The notes under the pieces: model-generated | The model's database searches: none | Told to the model about the DNA's origin: nothing | What the model saw: the letters and a program-made list of their open reading frames with translations, nothing else | Shown here: one piece after another, positions 1 to 11,621 of the stretch | Numbering within the stretch: the first letter of the stretch is position 1 | How the letters are laid out: every line of letters begins with the position of its first letter | Source of the DNA: Karalla daura | Taxonomy: Eukaryota > Chordata > Actinopteri > Chaetodontiformes > Leiognathidae | Direction of reading: 5' to 3' | DNA length: 64,000 nucleotides | Assembly: GCA_029224185.1 (NCBI GenBank) | Contig: CM055192.1 | Location: 19,227,739-19,291,738, forward strand | Program-made: the position numbers and the translations under genes

Positions 1-600
1 AAAAGAGGGAACAGATAGGTCCTGGACGAAAGTAGAAATCACAAAACCGTACGTGAATCAGCTCCTTAGACTTCATTTGTTATTTTCAAGTATTAAATCC
101 ATTGCCATCAACACTCACTAACTGCTAAGAATTGCAAAGTATAAGCTCCTTCCCACCACTTGGCATTTGTAAGAGAGTGTAAAATGTCATCAAGTCAATA
201 AACATGCGGGACAAAAGAAAAGATTAATTTGCACCCTCTCTCTGACAGAAAGTAAGTTATGGCAAACAATAAAGACTGCAGGCAGGTGCAACTACCTCTC
301 ACAGAGAAAACGCTGCTTAGCTCAGGGACATACTAATAAAAAAAAAAAAAAGTAGCCGAGAACAGAGGGGGGGCTGGTTGTGTCTGTGTCAGATGTAGGT
401 TATACAATGACAGGATGGAAAAGGAGAAGAAGAAAGTCTGCGGCTTGAGGACACCACCACAGTAGTTTGTCTCCGGGGAGCAGTGGTGGGTGTTTCGATG
501 ACAAAGCCGTCTATTTCCATAGGCTCTCTGTGCCTGATCTCCCCTTAGTCCCTCAGAGCCCCGGCCTTGATCTGTGCAAACACTGCGTCTGTGTGCAACT

Positions 601-619
601 GTGTGTGTGTGTGTGTGTG
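601..619 (+). repeat. (GT)n microsatellite
   Basis: A short dinucleotide run in intronic sequence. Confidence 0.9.
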
Positions 620-1033
620 CGTGTTTGTATCTGCATTTATCTGCTCACATCATTTTTAAGTTGATGGCACTGAGTCACAGCTGGTAGGCAGAGCTACAAT
701 TTCTTATCCATCCGCTCTTTTATGGACCCTATATCGAGCCGGGAGGAGTGAACGGCCACGTCCGCGCTAACAAGTGCTAACATCTAGGCCTTTTAGCATT
801 TAGGCGGGCGGTCGCTGCGAGGGGGAGATGAGGGAGAGGTCCGTAGAAATGGAGAAATGGCCCGGAGGGAGGCCGAAAGCAGAGATATGACAAAAGATGA
901 ATGATGGAAAAAAAGAAAAAAAAATGGTGTGACAGTGGGAGCCGAGGAGGAGCTTGAAGGCAGAAATCCAGTCCAATGCATGACGTGACAGGATAACAGG
1001 GAAATGTGATTTCCTGATATATACATGTATAAC

Positions 1034-1259
<226 letters not shown>

Positions 1260-1319
1260 GCTTGCCTGTTTGTCTAACAACAAAAAGGAGCCCAATTAAG
1301 TCAGAGGGAGATGGGGATG

Positions 1320-1350
1320 TGCAGGAGGGAGGGAGGGAGGGAGGGTGGGA
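1320..1350 (+). repeat. (GGGA)n run
   Basis: A short purine tetranucleotide run just right of the GATA array. Confidence 0.9.
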
Positions 1351-2872
1351 GAGTGTTGAACTAGCCTGACAGTATACTGCCACCCATCTGTCTGATGCGG
1401 TACAACAGTCCCTGCTCTTCACACATCTGTCTGAGGATCTGTCGCTCAAGTTTCATATTATTCAGAAAAAACACAGCCATAAGAAAAGCGAGATCTGAGG
1501 CAGGGAAATGATAAAAGCCCTAAAGAGATTACATGCAGGCAGTGACAGTTTTAGAGAGAGAGTGACAGAGAGATAGAGAGAGGGGAAAAAAGGAAAATCA
1601 TGTCTGTTCCACAAAGCCTGTTGTATCAAAAGGTAGCACAGAAGCCTGGAGCAAACGTCTGCTCACCTGCCAGCCCGGCATGACCGAACCTCCCTCTCTC
1701 TCCCTTTCGCCTCACACACATAAAAAAAAAAAACAGCCAAATAGAAACAAAAGCAGATTAACATTTTTCATTCAATTAACATCAAACCGACAATTTTCGC
1801 AACATGTGCACGCATCTGAGGAGATATAAAAGTGCTACAAAAGTGCTCCCTCAACTCCGCCTCGGCATGAACCGGTTCAGGAATCCCCTGGCTGGGGGAC
1901 AGGGACGGCTGCTGGGCTGGGCTACCACCAATCATGGTTCATATGCAGGTTCCAGTTCATCCACAGTTCACGCATACTCTCATCTTTTTGAAGCAGCATC
2001 CCATCAGCTCAGGATCATGATTATTCAGGACAGAGAAGAGAAGCGTGGCGTGCCATCAATATAACATCTGCCCTTCTCCCTCCCTCTCCTGCCGCTCGTT
2101 TTTTTTGCTTTTTTTGCTTTTACACACACAAAATTCCCCGGGAGAGTTAGCGCCGCAGCATTTAAACCCATGTTCTGACCCCGTACGCAGATCCATGCCA
2201 AGTAATCATTCGCCTTTCGCTCTCGCTTTGCACCGCCTCCCCAGCTACAAAAACACCCGGCTGCCCTGTGCTTTGAACCTTTAACCATCCAATTTGACTA
2301 ACTTTGAGGATCTTGCTGCAAAGTTAAGCGTGCATATTTAAATCTGCCACATCTGTAGAAGTACTTTCTGTATTATTAATTCCTAAGACATGAAACGGAC
2401 CAAAATGAAGACGGGGGTGGGCAGTCTCTCGCCCTAAGTAATACTAAAGGGCATTTACTGTGGATTAACAAGGGTTAATCAGTTTGGTGGACGTGCGCAC
2501 ACGCACACACACTCGGCACACATAAACACGCACCCGTACCGACAAGTCAAGTGAGGGGAATTTATATTACATCGCATGTTAGCTGCTATCTGCCAGAGTT
2601 ATCCAATATTTATGACTGTTAAATCAGCACAGAAATCACGATTCTCCTCTCCCTGGCGCTCTGCTGACAAAAGCACGCCGCTACCAACTCCTCAACTTCA
2701 AGTTGCTCCAACTATCTCCAGGTTGTAGCGAGGAGGGAGCCATGTCGGTCGGCATGTTCGCGTGCAGACTTTCGCATCTCCTCAGAGTTGGGACTCGGGG
2801 TCCCCACCAGCAGAGCTGCTCCTGCACCGCCACCCCGCCCCGCCAACATGTGCCACGTCCTCACACAAGGAG

Positions 2873-3203
2873 ACAGAGTACACACAAACAATACGCACAC
2901 GGGCACGCACACGCACACACACACACACATACACACACCAGCGCTTACAACTTGCGCTTTCAACCCGACACCCCCGTCCCTCTAAGAAACACACACACAC
3001 ACACGCACATACACACGCACACACACGCACACACACAAAACTTGCTTCTTCTCATCTGGCCTCCTCCTCTCGTCTTTATTTTAATCTGCTGGAGAGGAGT
3101 TCACCGAGAAGTCAGCAGGGCATACAGGAGTTGCGCCTCCAGCGCCACACACTTGCTTACACGCATGCACACACACACACGCACACATACACACACACAC
3201 GCA
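2873..3203 (+). repeat. cluster of three (CA)n arrays
   Basis: Three CA-rich runs (about 2873-2940, 2989-3038, 3168-3203) are separated by unique spacers. The Thr-His and Val-Cys pseudo-proteins here are repeat translations. Confidence 0.95.
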
Positions 3204-3642
3204 GGCATGCAAAGCTACAGGGACACGCAGCGGGATGGTGCAGAATGAGGAAGGAGGAAGGCTGAACGTATCTGCGTTTTAAATGAACCGACGGTAAACA
3301 GAGAACAATTTGACATCAAGAACACAATCATGTCTTTTCACGCCACGGTGGGAGAAATAAAAGAACAAAAGCGTGAAGAAAGTTAAATATGCCGCCAGAC
3401 CCACTGAGATGTTTTTTTTCTCCTCTTTTTTGAGGAACGAAAAGAGGAGGCAACAAAAAGGATAAAGATATTCATTAGCGCTCTTATATATATGCACATA
3501 CATTATTTCTTTAATAATATATGGTTGTGTTTCAAAAATACATCGGAGAGCGGGTGAGGACGGGGCGGCGGATGTGAGCGGTTAAACAGAAAAGCACTGA
3601 TGATGTCGGAATGAGAGAAAAATAAAGAGAAAGAGAAAGAAT

Positions 3643-3665
3643 GAGGGATGAGAGAGAGAGAGAGA

Positions 3666-3706
<41 letters not shown>

Positions 3707-3839
3707 GAAGAGAGAGGTCTGTATGTAGGTTATTGCAGTCTCACTGCACCACTCTTGAATTTCAAACGAGAACCCTGGGCAGAGCAGAGAGCAGAGCAGA
3801 GAGCAGAGGAGAGGAGAGGAGAGACAGAGAGGTGGCGGG

Positions 3840-3890
<51 letters not shown>
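3643..3890 (+). repeat. paired (GA)n arrays with GCAGAGCAGAGA minisatellite
   Basis: GA runs at 3651-3717 and 3842-3886 flank a short minisatellite of GCAGAGCAGAGA-like units (about 3779-3825). A GGCA run (3922-3938) follows. All carry purines on the plus strand. Confidence 0.95.
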
Positions 3891-3892
<2 letters not shown>

Positions 3893-4289
3893 CAGCAGGC
3901 TAACACTGGAGGCTAACAGGAGGCAGGCAGGCAGGCAGGAGAAGTGGTTATTAATGAGATATCTTAACTAAAGGAGGGCAACAAAGAGAAGGAGAGGAGA
4001 TGGAGGAAGGGAGGCGCCGACCACGCAGAGAAAAACTGAGCTGCTGGTAGAGAGTGCGTGACAGGCTAGAGAAACCAATGAAAAGCTGAGGACGTCTTCA
4101 CCAAACCCCGACCTCTCTCTCTTAAACTCTTTTTTTTTCACTTTATTTTTAGTTCTGCAAATCCTGCTGAATCTGTGTGTTCTCCTTTTCTTTCTCTGTA
4201 AACACCAGTTCAACGGCAGGTAGTTAAACGTGTGTTCTTGCTGTCTGCTCGGATCCAGGTGTTATTTTAGTCTCTGGTATTTGGGCTTG

Positions 4290-4590
4290 TGCTGAGCACT
4301 GGGCTGCAGCATCTTTCTAATTGCCGGCGTATTAGAGGACCAGCGCTTTGATCTGTGGGCTGTGCCGGGCCTCAGCACTCGCTGCGCAGGGTGGTCTCCC
4401 ATCATGCTCGGCTGATCACAGACGCAGCCTCACTATTGGCTGCCTGGCAGGCCCTCCCATCAGCCTCCATGCTACACGCCTCTGACAACTTCATTAGCCC
4501 GATTCGACCCTCCAAGTCTACTCTGCTATACTCGCCTCTGCCAGCAACAGGAAGCGAGCGCTGGTACAAGTGGCACACGACCGGCCGGGT
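4290..4590. promoter_or_regulatory. candidate conserved noncoding island
   Basis: Unique, repeat-free sequence between GA and GT arrays, containing CTTTGATCTG (TCF-like), ACTATTGGCTG (inverted CCAAT-like) and GTTATT/ATTAG words. It has no coding frame of note. Called only from texture and position. Confidence 0.25.
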
Positions 4591-4616
4591 GCAGGGAAGA
4601 CTGTCTTCACATCCAG

Positions 4617-4648
4617 CGTGTGTGTGTGTGTGTGTGAGGGGGGGGGGG
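4617..4648 (+). repeat. (GT)n followed by poly-G
   Basis: About ten GT units pass directly into an 11-nt G run, a small version of the compound tract at 54380-54452. Confidence 0.95.
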
Positions 4649-5016
4649 CGATAGAATAAGGAAATACACAACACATTAGGTTGAAAGTATGACTTAATAG
4701 GAGGACGACACGTTTTCTTTTTCTCGATTCTCACAAAAAAATGTGACAAAAATCTAATTATAACATCAAACGTCTAAAAATTCACAAAAGGCTCGGGTTT
4801 TTTTTTTCTTATGTATTTTCAGCCCTAATGCTGCATTCACTGAGGTGTGCTATTCCTTATTATTATCAGACTAATAACTGGCGAATTTCTTTATCTGATG
4901 AATAAGGCGTAATGAACATGAGGAAGAAAGACAAATGGAATTTTAATATGCCCTCCTCTATTATATGGCTATTCTACTGCATTAAAGGCATCTCTGTCTC
5001 TGTCAATCAGTCCGTT

Positions 5017-5019
<3 letters not shown>

Positions 5020-5053
<34 letters not shown>

Positions 5054-5060
5054 CTCTCTC
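5020..5060 (+). repeat. (CT)n microsatellite
   Basis: One of the few dinucleotide pyrimidine runs on the plus strand; most others are GA. Confidence 0.95.
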
Positions 5061-7082
5061 ACACTCATACACAGGCACGCTACACCACTCTCTACACATC
5101 AGCTAGCGTGTGCGCTGTTTGAGACCAAAATGAAAATGTGGGTGCGTGTGGACTGCTGACCTATGTTTGCGCTCTCTCGGTATCCTGCTGTAATCCCTGT
5201 TCCTCTACATGTTAAACAGACCTCAGGTTTCAGGGTTACCTCTAGCTCTATGCAAATGGGTGACTGTACTGTAGGAACCCATTTAAATATCTGTTTATGA
5301 TGCGACGAACAATGCCCAAGCCCCCGAGTTTCTGCCGGAGTCGATGCGAAGTGTGTGTTTGAGTCCCGCTTTGTGTGTGAAGATAAAGCAAATATATTAA
5401 TAAGACCTGCTATAACCAGTCCCAATTAGCGGCTGATGGACTGAAGCCTCGCTCATTCTTGAAATATCACATGCTCAGATGAAAGCTAATCTCTGATGCT
5501 TGTCACAACAAAAACTGATTGACAGTCCATATCATCAATAGCCTTTAATCATTTACAGGCGCAGCTGACACATCTGGGACAAAGCGTTCACAACATCCCA
5601 TTTTAAATGACAGTAGTCATAAATCCCATCCCTTCAACAAATCTTTGGACGTCTCTCATTCCATAAGTGTCCCAGACTGCTGAACAAGCTCTTTCGGGTC
5701 CAGGCCACTCAAAACTTTTTTTTTTTTCGGGGGGATTACAGGGAGAGCAACTATGTCTCTTCTTGGGACAACACGTTTCCTGTAAATCCACTTGGCCGGC
5801 TCTTTGGACCGTGTTGATTTTCCTGGTTGCTGAACAAGACAGGTACTTGTAATACCCGGGCCTGGTATCCGACCGAGCAGGTAATCCAGGTTTACCATCG
5901 CTGTAGCTCAGTGGTAGATAGGTGAACTATTGAACCCTGTCCCTGCAGCTGAGGCTCGGTAGCGTAGCGGGCTAATTAGCCAGTTGCAGGTATGAGGAAA
6001 ACACAGATATCGCTCCCTCTCTCTTCCTCTGCTGCTCCACTTCTGCTCCTTTTCATCTCTCATTCATGAGCCCTTGGTGGTGCCCTTGGCATTGGGTATG
6101 TAAACTATCAGTTCATACCATCACACACAGACTCAGGGCTGGCATTATAAAACCCTGGCACACGTTGCATAATGAGCACACAGCTTAATGAAATTGTTTC
6201 TGTGTGCAGAAGAAAAGTCAATGATTATTTCACAATCCTGCTGCACTTAATGTGAATTTATTGTAGTTTGTTAGATGTTATTTCAAGAATATCCTTGCGG
6301 ACGCCGAGGCTGAGGCAGAGAAAATAAATCCTCCTCTCTGAATCATTCATTCACGCAGGACCTGTCATCACGTGCTCAGATTGAAAGTCTCTGTGCTTCT
6401 GGTTCCTCTGAGTCCAAGGCCACACAGTGACCACTTCCTGCGGTCGCAGTTACAGAGGAAAACACGTCGGTCTGACCGACACCACTGGAACACAGGCCCC
6501 GGTCCGGCTCAAATATCCTGCATTTTGCCCCGTCTCTTCATTCTTTCCTGACTTCCAAGAGTAAGACAGATGTTTCAGAATAACATGCATAGATAATGCT
6601 CGACATGAATGATGAATGATACGTTTTCTATAGGCTAACAATCACCTTGGGCCCTGACACATTTTTACACTTTGTTTTTTACAGCTTTTTTACAGCTTTC
6701 TCATTTTCTACAGATGAAACAATTAATTGACTAATGCACAGGAGCAACCCTACAGTTAAACTCATTATATCATCCTACTGTACCCACGGCCCCTCATTCA
6801 ACTTTTCTCATGATCAATAATACAGGACTCGGGTAGAGAGGGGAAAAAAAAGCATCCAGGGAGGGAATGAGTCCTGGATCTTCAAGCAAAAAGATGGGTG
6901 TCTGAATGGCTGAGGGAGAGAAACTCAATCCCACCTCCTGCTGAGGCAGAGACGAGCGCTGGCTGCCGGCACACACACCGCCCGACTACCACACAGCGAC
7001 TGATTCGAAACGACAAGTCAAGAGAAGTCAGGAGTAAATAAGGGAGATACAGAGGGAGTGAAAAATAGAGGGAACGAGAGAC

Positions 7083-7118
7083 AGAGAGAGAGAGAGGGAG
7101 AGGGAGAGTGAGAGAGAG
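7083..7118 (+). repeat. (GA)n microsatellite
   Basis: An imperfect GA/GGGA run. Confidence 0.9.
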
Positions 7119-7797
7119 CGATAGAGAAGGGTAATAGATTTGAGAGTGTTTTTGGGGAGTAAACAGATGGAGTAAACACAGCACGAGGGAAACCAGGGGA
7201 CTCCCACCGAACCCGCTCAATGTGTCACTGACACCGCGGAGCAGAATCAACAAAGTGCTCTGAGGGCAACATGCACACACTCGTACGCACACACCCACAC
7301 AATCGCACACGCTTCGCCAATTGGCAGGATGCTGGGACCCAGAGCTCCTATCCAGAGCGGTGACAGGCTCATGGAGAACAAGCTGGCTGACAGCACATGA
7401 CAACTCCTCAGCAAAGAGGGGAAGGAGAGAGGAGAGAGGAGAGAGGCGTCTGCAGCTCCACTCCCTCCACCGCAGCCTTAACAAGTGGCCTGGATATCAG
7501 ATGTTGAAAATACGGTGCGACTGATATATTCACGATGTTTGGTTCTGTGGAGAGACGTAATTTACCTCCTATCATCTCCTGATCACGTTCTAAAGCTCAT
7601 CCTAGCACCCGCCTCTCTTTCTCTCTCTCTCACTCTCTCTCCAATTTCTTCCATGCCCCCAGACCTGCTCGCACGCCCGGACTGTACTGCTGCGTGCCAG
7701 CGTACCAACAGGCCTGTAGGCCTGTCCAAGAGAGACATGGAGAGGAAGAGAGAAAGAGGGAAGGTAGCCAATTAAGATCGGGTAATGGGAGAGTGAA

Positions 7798-7802
<5 letters not shown>

Positions 7803-7828
<26 letters not shown>

Positions 7829-8466
7829 AGGCACACCAGTATGGGTGAATGCCTGACTTCAAGCGGCTCTATGCGCGCTCACTCTCATGTGTATGTGTGA
7901 GTGTGCGATGCCACAGGCTGTTCACACAGCCAAACTTAATTTAGCAGGCCCAGGTTTTTAACACAGGCCCGGAGGTAGCCAGCAAGCTATGGCTGGACCA
8001 GAGAGCCAGAAGTTAACAGGCACACCGCTCTCCGAAACCTCCCGAGAGCTCGTTGCCACCCCGAGGGGTGAGAGAACTCATTTAGCCATTGATGACCATC
8101 ACTGATCACATCCTTCCATCGGGCGCCTCATTACAATAAAGCTTTACGGCGCAAAAAACTTCCAGCCTCGCACCAACTTTCAAGACCTCGACAGTTGACA
8201 ATGCTTTCAAAAGAAAAAAAAAAAGAGGTACGGAGACCATTCAGCTGTCATGGCCCCAAACTTCTGACACGGCGTGTGATTGTCTCTGAGACGCTGACAT
8301 TTGGGGAGACTGCCACCACTTGCCTTGCTGTACACGGCGTGACAGACTCGGCTTTTAATCCATGAGCGACAACACAGAACAACAAACATGGCAACATCCA
8401 ACATGCTCCTGTTTCCTCCGTGTCCCCTGGAAGGGGATCTTTAAAGGCACGCTACTTGCTGTATAT

Positions 8467-8503
<37 letters not shown>

Positions 8504-9007
8504 TGTGCAGTGCCCATGTGTAATGTATGTGTGCTTCATGTGTGGCATCGGGGCTGAGATGGATACGGCAGCATGGCATTTTCTTTGCACTGCAGCGGGG
8601 CATGCCCTTGACGTTGTTGTCGCTGATAAAAAAAAACACAACAACAGTCTGAGCACAGGCGTGCACCTTGATCACTGGTGTGTGTGGGAATTCACGCCTG
8701 GGGACTTAACGCGACAAAATAGTGTCGGATCGCGTCTGAGCCTCCCAAAACAAACAAACACGCGGCGAACGAGCTGAGCAAACAGCAGCCAGATTTCACC
8801 GTGTCTGGCTCGCATGTTGTTTGGCGGAGGAATTAATAAATATTGCATCAATGAAATGCAGATCAATCACAAATGATGGTGGGAGGATGTAGCCTTGAGC
8901 TAAAGATCGCAGAGTGACAAGCCCAGAATGAGGCATGTGTGTTTGTGCGTGTGTGCGTGTGTGTGTGTGGGGTGGAGACGGGGTGGGGACGGTGTGTGTG
9001 TGTGTGT
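7803..9007 (+). repeat. series of (GT)n arrays
   Basis: GT runs at 7803-7828, 8472-8508 and 8936-9007, the last interrupted by a G-rich spacer. Unique sequence lies between them (7840-8460, 8520-8930), without a recognisable gene. Confidence 0.9.
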
Positions 9008-9229
9008 ACATGCTGCATGCACACACTCCGCACTGTCTCTCCGCGTGTCTCGGTGTGTGTCGTCTTATTCTACGAGGTAATAGGCAGTCAGCTTCACAGC
9101 CGGAGCATGACCTAGAAAGTGAAACCACACGGCAAGGGACTAAATGTGTCACATGGGCTCAATCATTTTCCCTCTCTCTGAAGACAGACAGATAGACGGA
9201 GGCAGAGAGAGGGAGGAATGGGGGGAGAA

Positions 9230-9230
<1 letters not shown>

Positions 9231-9276
<46 letters not shown>

Positions 9277-9294
9277 GAGAGAGAGAGAGAGAGG
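9231..9294 (+). repeat. (GA)n microsatellite
   Basis: A 64-bp purine dinucleotide array with one GT interruption. Confidence 0.97.
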
Positions 9295-9526
9295 GCTTCT
9301 ACCAACCCGCTGCACTCAGAAGCTAATTAAGTCATTTGAAATAGCCACAGAGGGTACCTGTATGCAATCTAGCCAAGGCAAAGGGTTGATGAGGCTCTGC
9401 GAGGCCCCGGGCTAACTTCAAAAAGAAGGCAAAGGAAGCCAATGAGAGACCGTCGGAGATGGAGAAAGAAAGAGGGGAAAAAAAGTGAAGTGGATTTTTT
9501 AATTGAAGCCCAACTTGAAGAAGCGT

Positions 9527-9780
9527 GTATGTGTGTGTGTGTGTGTGTCTTCTTGTGTTGTGCAGCGGGAAAAAGGTTAAGCATGCCCCCAGCAGAGTGT
9601 GTCTGCACACACAGGCTCTCAATGGGGAGCAGGTGGGAAGATGCAGCGATGGAGGAATGGAGGGGTGCAGGGGAAAGGCTCCTGATAATTGAGCGAGTTC
9701 ACCGAGCGGCCATGTCATACAGCGTGTGTGTGTGTGTCTGTGTGTGTGTGTGTGCGTGTGCATGTGTGTGTGTCTGCTTG
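9527..9780 (+). repeat. (GT)n arrays
   Basis: Two GT runs (9527-9549 and about 9722-9780), the second imperfect. They cause the Cys/Val-rich open frame on the plus strand. Confidence 0.9.
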
Positions 9781-10390
9781 TGTGCAGCCGTGAAATCCCA
9801 ATCCCCATTCAAACCAACGCACACCTGTGTGTGTGTTTGCTCTGTGTCTTCTTTACGGGGGAGGAGAGGGACACTGTCTGCTCACGAGTGCATGCAAACT
9901 GAATTAAAATGTACAGACGACTGCGGCAGTCAATTACGTACGGCAGAAAAGGAGGAGGAGATGATAATCCGGTCGAGGGGTGTGGAAAAGGAGATAAAGA
10001 ACTCTTTTTTTTTGCTAGATTACCAGCCCTCAGATGATATGAGGAATCTACAGCTGTGCTCCGAGCGCACACACATGCTCACACGCACACACATCTGAGG
10101 GTTTTGTGCCCTAACATGCGTGCCCTCACCAGGGGCAAGCCTGGCGACACCAGCGACTGAACTGGGTCACATACACACAGATATACACAGTATAGACTGC
10201 GGCACTGGCAGCATGGTGATCACAGGAGAGGGCAGACAGGGGGCTGGATGTAGAGTGATTGGACTATTCTAGGTCAGCTCTCCTGACAATGCACCACTGT
10301 CTCCTAATGTGGTGGGCTAAAGGATAAAAGCTGTGTTTGGCCTGACATTACAGCTACACCTTCCAGGAGAGAGATACCTGCTACATACAA

Positions 10391-10419
10391 CCACACACAC
10401 GCACACACACACACACACA
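10391..10419 (+). repeat. (CA)n microsatellite
   Basis: A CA run followed by an A run (10429-10439). Confidence 0.95.
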
Positions 10420-11154
10420 AAGCCAGTAAAAAAAAAAAACAACATATCCTTAACACAAAACTGAAAGGACACACATCTATCTGTGGCAAGGGAGGTTTAT
10501 GGAAGGTTCAAGACCCCAGGAATTAGATTCACCTCCCGCTCTCTCTTTTTTCCTCTATCCCTGGCTAATAAAGCTGTATGCAGCAGATCCCCGCTGCAGC
10601 CTATAGAGAGAGATCAGCATGTGGACTTCAAAGAGGTTGCAACTAGGTCACCACAAGACACTGCAGTCAGCTAGAGCACAGTCTCTGGTCTGAGACACCT
10701 CACTTCTCTGCCTTCCGCCCCCCTCCACCTCTCCCTCTCCCTCCTCCGACCGCTGCCTCGCTCTCTCTCACCCCCTCAATACAATGATATCAGTGAAATT
10801 AAAATGGATTATGGCGCCTTTCTCTCTTGACATTCCCTGGGGTTGTACAGCACCATGTCATGTTACTGTTACTATAATGTTACTTCTTTATCACTGTCCA
10901 TCGACGCTGGTGCTCAGCAGTTTCGCTAATGTTTAATTTAGACACCGAGCGGGAGAACAGGGGGGAGGCAGCGAGAGGAAGGCGAGAGGAGACGGAGAGC
11001 GAGACAGAGACACCAAGCAGAATGCAGAAGCAGCCCGAGCCCCGGCGGCTGCAGCCTGCCGCCCCGGCCCTGTCCTGTCAGAGGCCAGAGAGGCAAGGAC
11101 TCCAAAGGCATCGCACTTTGGATAAGACGGCAGCCAGAGAGAAGGAGGGAGAGA

Positions 11155-11158
<4 letters not shown>

Positions 11159-11222
<64 letters not shown>
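11159..11222 (+). repeat. (GA)n microsatellite, pure
   Basis: A perfect purine dinucleotide array of about 32 units. The minus-strand Leu-Ser pseudo-proteins are its translation. Confidence 0.98.
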
Positions 11223-11430
11223 CAGGAACCTTAGGAAGGGGAGAGAGGAAGTGGAACCCAGCAGGGAAAGGGAAAGTGTGAACAAGGTCATAATGAACAG
11301 AGAGCTGCAAGGCCACGCTGGCTCTCTGAAGGCCGAGCAAAACACAACAAGTCTGAGAACGAGAACAGCCACCGCCATGTTAGGATGGGAGGGAGGAGGA
11401 AGGGCTTTCACTGGGTAAGTGAGGGGCACA

Positions 11431-11579
11431 GCACACACACACACACACACATCTATATCTTATTAAGCCTAACTTGTTTCTGGGGGCAGGAAACAACATA
11501 TAAAACATATTAGACAATGAAATAAAGAGCTTAAATTTATGATCCAATGTCTGGTTGTGTCTGTGTGTGTGTGTGTGAG

Positions 11580-11619
<40 letters not shown>
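11431..11619 (+). repeat. (CA)n and compound (GT)n(GA)n
   Basis: A CA run (11431-11450) and, after a unique spacer, a GT run (11563-11576) switching directly to GA (11577-11619). Confidence 0.95.

Positions 11620-11621
<2 letters not shown>

Noticed and set aside
5899..5960. tRNA-like A-box sequence (GTAGCTCAGTGGTAGATAGG)
   Set aside because: The B box is poor and at the wrong distance and no cloverleaf can be drawn; at most a SINE-head relic.
10929..11450. Arg/Glu- and Leu/Ser-rich open frames
   Set aside because: Produced by the GA array at 11159-11222.
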